The notes under the pieces were generated by a model. It searched no databases and was not told where the DNA came from. It saw nothing but the letters and a program-made list of their open reading frames with translations. Of a DNA stretch of 11,186 nucleotides, positions 8,435 through 11,186 are shown in pieces (positions within the stretch are counted from its first letter, which is position 1; the number at the start of each line of letters is the position of its first letter). The translations under genes and the position numbers were made by a program. This stretch comes from Phycisphaerae bacterium (GTDB lineage: Bacteria > Planctomycetota > Phycisphaerae > SM23-33). The stretch spans positions 1 through 11,186 of the forward strand of contig JASLZV010000027.1 of assembly GCA_030754715.1 (NCBI GenBank), in the 5' to 3' direction.

Positions 8435-8710
8435 GGCAATTTCCACCGACAGTCTTTGATGCCTGAGGGATACATCAAGTACATTCTCGTGCCGGGTTAC
8501 ACAGGTACAGCGAGCAACTCCAGCAAACATCCTGCAAGGCACATTCTGTCTCCCTCCGCGCCAGAGAAAGGGCGGCGGCAGGGCACGCTCCGCCAGGTAA
8601 GCCATGCAAGGCAAAGGGAGGCTGACGTTGAACAGTACGACGTTTGCCATTGGAGTCTCCCGGAGGCGCAACTGATCTGCCCCCATTTTCTGTACCAACT
8701 TGAATGAGAG
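8435..8710. other. gap upstream of the AOR promoter, no confident gene
   Basis: About 280 bp between the AOR promoter and the possible small gene at 8711-8884. Two overlapping leftward frames exist. One begins at an ATG at 8650 with GGGAG 6 nt before it and opens with MANVVLFNVSLPLPC, but it soon turns into low-quality sequence and overruns both the AOR promoter and the AOR start. The other (8714 to 8475) starts at an ATGA overlap and is cysteine-rich near its end. Neither resembles a family I know. A decayed gene is possible. The stretch 8550-8630 is very GC-rich and can fold on itself (CTCCCTCCGCGCC against GGGCGGCGG), without a terminator shape. Confidence 0.4.
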
Positions 8711-8884
8711 TCATGCCAATGCGTTCCCCGTGTGTTCCGACCATTTTTGCAACTCAACTATAGCGATCCCTTCGACCATTATTGAAACGATGGTATTGAC
8801 CGCGTAGAAAACACCCAGTGCGTAATACCCAAGATACGACTCGTCCCGCTGCCGGATATGGTTTTCGGGATGGACAGCTAGCAC
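8711..8884 (-). CDS. possible small protein of 57 residues, function unknown
   Basis: A leftward frame directly after the thrC-like gene. I place its start at the GTG at 8884, 16 nt past the upstream stop, with AAGGGG overlapping that stop as a possible ribosome site (spacing about 12 nt). An ATG at 8917 would give 68 residues and overlap the upstream gene by 17 bp. By hand count about 63% of third codon positions in the 68-codon version are G or C and 62% of first positions are purines, more like a real gene than a chance frame. The protein has a moderately hydrophobic stretch (YYALGVFYAVNTIVSIMVEG) and a polar C-terminus. It resembles nothing I recognise. It could also be chance. Confidence 0.3.
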   Translation of the reverse strand: MLAVHPENHIRQRDESYLGYYALGVFYAVNTIVSIMVEGIAIVELQKWSEHTGNALA

Positions 8885-8900
8885 CTTGATGAAGAACCCC

Positions 8901-10103
8901 TTAACCTGGCAGGTCATCGCCGGGCATCAGCGTGGGCGGCTCTGCCCGTACGGTTTCCGGGTACTTCAGTCCACTTCCGGTGTTCACCAGCACCACTTTT
9001 TCATCTGGCTGGATCCAGCCAGACTCGGCCAGTTTCAAAACAGCAGCAAGGGTGGCCGCTCCTTCCGGACAGACAAACCGTCCTTCTCTGGACGCCAAAA
9101 TACGATGCGCCACGAGGATTTCCTCATCGCGAACTGCAACCGCGCAGCCAGCCGTTTCGTAGACGGCGTTCAATACCAGGAAGTCGCCCAGCGCCTTGGG
9201 GACTGTTATACCGTACGCAAGCGTATGAGGATTCTCCCAGGGGGTGGATTCCTGTTTCTTCTGCTCCCAGGCCCTGACAATCGGGGCGCAGCCGGTGGAC
9301 TGGACCACGACCATGCGGGGCAGCTTCCCACAAATCCAGCCGATCTGCCGGAGTTCCCGCATTGCCTTGTGAATGCCGATCAGTCCGACGCCACCGCCGG
9401 TGGGATAAATGATCACATCCGGTGGCTTCCAACCCAACTGCTCGGCTATTTCCAAGCCGATAGTCTTCTTTCCTTCGATGCGGTAGGGTTCCTTCAGCGT
9501 GGAAGCGTCGAACCAGCCGAATTTCTCCACGGCCCGCCGTACGATCTTCCCTGCATCGCTGATTGTTCCCTTGACCAGGAACAGAGAACCACCCGTAATG
9601 GCGACCTCGCATCGAGTAATCGATGGGGCGTCTTCGGGCATGACGATAACCGCGTGGATCCCTGCCTTGGCGCTATACGAAGCCCATGACGCACCAGCGT
9701 TGCCGTTCGTCGGCATGATGAGCACCTTTACTCCCAGTTCCTTGGCCCGGGTAACGCCCACTGCCGCGCCTCTATCCTTGAATGTACCCGTTGGCAGGAT
9801 GCTCTCATCTTTCATGTAGAGGTTCGCAAGTGATACCTCTGGGCTAAGGTTGTCGAGCCGTAACAGGGGAGTCATTCCCTCCCCGAAGGAAACAATGTTG
9901 CTTGGGTCTCTTACAGGTAGAAACTCCAAGTACCGCCACAGATTCGCCTGTCGCCCGGCGAGGTCATCCTTGGTAAATCCCGATACAATCTTTTCCAGGT
10001 CGTAGTGCACCAGTAGGGGCGATCCGCATTTGCAGAGCTGCATCAATCGTTCGCTTTCGTACCTTTCCTCGCACTTGGGGCATTGTAGATGCGTGACGTA
10101 CAT
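8901..10103 (-). CDS. thrC: threonine-synthase-like PLP enzyme with N-terminal zinc ribbon
   Basis: Fold-type II PLP enzyme of the threonine synthase family, which turns O-phosphohomoserine into threonine and phosphate; cytosolic. 400 residues from the ATG at 10103. A zinc ribbon has C8, C11, C24 and C26. The Schiff-base lysine is K109 in TGTFKDRG, with GEGMTPL (74-80) before it. The substrate loop reads PTNGNAGAS (131-139) where canonical enzymes have a serine/threonine-rich STGNT motif. EPYRIEGKKTIG (205-216), the PLP phosphate loop PTGGGVGL (234-241), CPEGAAT (345-351) and NTGSGLKYP (374-382) complete the match. This motif set belongs to a ThrC-like clade that is widely annotated as threonine synthase but may have other substrates. 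An ATG four codons upstream (10115) lacks a ribosome site, whereas the chosen ATG has GGAG 6 nt before it and starts MYVTHLQCPKC as expected. The DegT gene ends 137 bp upstream on the same strand. Confidence 0.85.
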   Translation of the reverse strand: MYVTHLQCPKCEERYESERLMQLCKCGSPLLVHYDLEKIVSGFTKDDLAGRQANLWRYLEFLPVRDPSNIVSFGEGMTPLLRLDNLSPEVSLANLYMKDESILPTGTFKDRGAAVGVTRAKELGVKVLIMPTNGNAGASWASYSAKAGIHAVIVMPEDAPSITRCEVAITGGSLFLVKGTISDAGKIVRRAVEKFGWFDASTLKEPYRIEGKKTIGLEIAEQLGWKPPDVIIYPTGGGVGLIGIHKAMRELRQIGWICGKLPRMVVVQSTGCAPIVRAWEQKKQESTPWENPHTLAYGITVPKALGDFLVLNAVYETAGCAVAVRDEEILVAHRILASREGRFVCPEGAATLAAVLKLAESGWIQPDEKVVLVNTGSGLKYPETVRAEPPTLMPGDDLPG

Positions 10104-10240
10104 TCTGTTCTCCATTCATGGGACCATATGTCGGCAGACCGGACGCAGATTACGGATTTCTGGAAGACCTTAGCGCTTAGTGGTCAGGCCCCACAGGAAA
10201 GCAAGGCTATCGAGTGGAACATAAGCCATTTGTCCGGCGA

Positions 10241-11186
10241 TTATCCAGGGCACGTACTCTCCAAAGAATCCTTGATGATCCCTGCGATCGTCCTGCAGTC
10301 ATCCTCACAGAACGTCAGGGAAATACGAAAATCGAATAGCGCATTGAGCAATAGCCTTGTTGCCTCCAGAACGGGCAAACCTTCGATGTATTGCCAACTC
10401 TTGAAAGTGCTGGTGTATTCGCAAGGCTCTGTCGCACCGAACCAAGCGATTCGTACGCCGCGTTTGAAGCACTTGTCCAGGAAGCGCTCTATCTGGTCCC
10501 TGCTCAGGTCCTTAAGGAGAAACTGGAAGGAACTACCCACAAAACTCTCTTGGAGAAATCGTGATGGAATCACCAAATGATCCACTTGGCTTAGCCATTC
10601 CTCGAGCAGGCGGTATCTCACGTTCCATGCCACTACTCGGCACTCGATCTCCTTGATCTGTGGCCGGAGGAGGGCAGCCTGCAGATTGGTCATCCGCAGG
10701 CTAAAGTTCGGCACGCAGGTCTTGAATCGTTCGAAAATCTCGAGCGACGGCCGGGAGATATGGCTGTCGTAGAGCATATATGATCCTGAGTAGAGGATGG
10801 CCCTTGCAGCTATTTCCTGATCGGGCGTCACCAGAAGACCACCCTCGCCAGAGTTCAGGTGTTTGTAGTCCTGCGTGCTGAAACATCCGATCTGACCGAG
10901 CGTTCCTGAAGGGTGGCCGTCCCACGTCGCTCCAACGGTGTGGGCACAATCCTCGATCAGACAAATTCTTTTGTCGCGACAAATCCGACAGACAGCATCC
11001 ATATCCGAGATATGGCCTCGCATATGCGAGAGCAGCAAGAACTTCGCCCCGGTCTGGGCGGCCCTCCTGTCCAGATCGGATATGTCTATCGTGCAGTTTT
11101 CCGTGCATTCTACCGGCACTGGCTGGGCCCCGGCATTGACGATCGCGCCCGGTACAGGGGCAAGCGTAAAGGCATTGAACAGGACC
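10241..11186 (-). CDS. DegT/DnrJ/EryC1/StrS aminotransferase (N-terminus beyond window edge)
   Basis: PLP-dependent aminotransferase of the family that aminates nucleotide-linked keto-sugars, usually for surface glycans, O-antigen or glycosylated metabolites; cytosolic. 314 residues are visible and the frame runs open to the right edge (first full codon reads V, then LFNAFTLAPVPGAIVNAG). Seen in order: that substrate-side segment, HMRGHISDMD, the PLP-ring aspartate in LIEDCAHTVGA, the catalytic lysine in YKHLNSGEGG (codon 10864-10862), the MTNLQAALLRPQI helix, and a typical C-terminal EDDCRTIAGIIKDSL. From the usual position of the lysine about 80-90 N-terminal residues are missing. It is rich in cysteine. 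Three 60-base lines I counted inside it hold 27, 30 and 30 G+C (about 48%), against 35 and 43 of 60 in single lines of ino1 and AOR, which may mean a different origin. The sugar substrate cannot be told. Confidence 0.9.
   Translation of the reverse strand, partial: VLFNAFTLAPVPGAIVNAGAQPVPVECTENCTIDISDLDRRAAQTGAKFLLLSHMRGHISDMDAVCRICRDKRICLIEDCAHTVGATWDGHPSGTLGQIGCFSTQDYKHLNSGEGGLLVTPDQEIAARAILYSGSYMLYDSHISRPSLEIFERFKTCVPNFSLRMTNLQAALLRPQIKEIECRVVAWNVRYRLLEEWLSQVDHLVIPSRFLQESFVGSSFQFLLKDLSRDQIERFLDKCFKRGVRIAWFGATEPCEYTSTFKSWQYIEGLPVLEATRLLLNALFDFRISLTFCEDDCRTIAGIIKDSLESTCPG

Noticed and set aside
8294..8650. Leftward frame beginning MANVVLFNVSLP with a good ribosome site
   Set aside because: It runs over the AOR promoter and the AOR start in another frame and loses protein-like composition after about 35 codons; kept only as a note under the gap.
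8886..9689. 267-codon plus-strand open frame
   Set aside because: Antisense to the ThrC-like gene, whose catalytic motifs are intact on the minus strand.
10089..10580. 163-codon plus-strand open frame
   Set aside because: Mostly antisense to the DegT gene and not similar to any family.

Overview
The window reads as a stretch of bacterial chromosome carrying seven protein genes, two of them cut by the window edges. It holds no rRNA, tRNA, insertion sequence or CRISPR array that I can see. Base composition is moderate to high GC through most of it. A tungsten-type aldehyde:ferredoxin oxidoreductase points to an anaerobic or anaerobe-derived lineage. The mix with myo-inositol-1-phosphate synthase and a KaiC-like/PPDK_N fusion protein would fit an uncultured planctomycete-like or similar deep-branching bacterium. 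That placement is a guess from gene content, not something the sequence proves.

Layout from left to right. (1) Minus strand, 1-1019: myo-inositol-1-phosphate synthase, its 3' end off the left edge, with a candidate promoter whose -10 lies inside a perfect 15-bp dyad. (2) Minus strand, 1162-2499: hexameric NADP-type glutamate dehydrogenase. (3) A divergent intergenic region of about 320 bp, 2500-2819, with two perfect dyads and an extended -10 promoter facing right. (4) Plus strand, 2820-5459: an 879-residue protein with a KaiC/RecA-like N-terminal domain lacking a P-loop, a PEP/pyruvate-binding (PPDK_N) ATP-grasp domain and a C-terminal GPGRW domain. (5) Plus strand, 5519-6472: a D-2-hydroxyacid (glycerate-type) dehydrogenase, 59 bp downstream and probably cotranscribed. 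(6) Minus strand, convergent, 6559-8355: aldehyde:ferredoxin oxidoreductase with its own sigma70-like promoter at 8405-8434. (7) A 545-bp gap, 8356-8900, with one possible small gene. (8) Minus strand, 8901-10103: a threonine-synthase-like PLP enzyme with an N-terminal zinc ribbon. (9) Minus strand, 10241 to the right edge: a DegT/DnrJ/EryC1/StrS sugar aminotransferase lacking its N-terminus. It has visibly lower GC than the left part of the window and may mark the edge of a glycan gene cluster.

The left part is central metabolism: inositol phosphate for lipids or solutes, ammonia assimilation, and the three-carbon enzymes hydroxypyruvate/2-hydroxyacid reductase and a PEP/pyruvate-type ATP-grasp protein. 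The right part (AOR, ThrC-like, DegT) runs leftward and may be a loose accessory group. The most unusual protein is the 879-residue fusion. It has the ATP-grasp half of a PEP synthase but neither the phosphohistidine domain nor the PEP/pyruvate barrel, so its phosphate acceptor is unknown.
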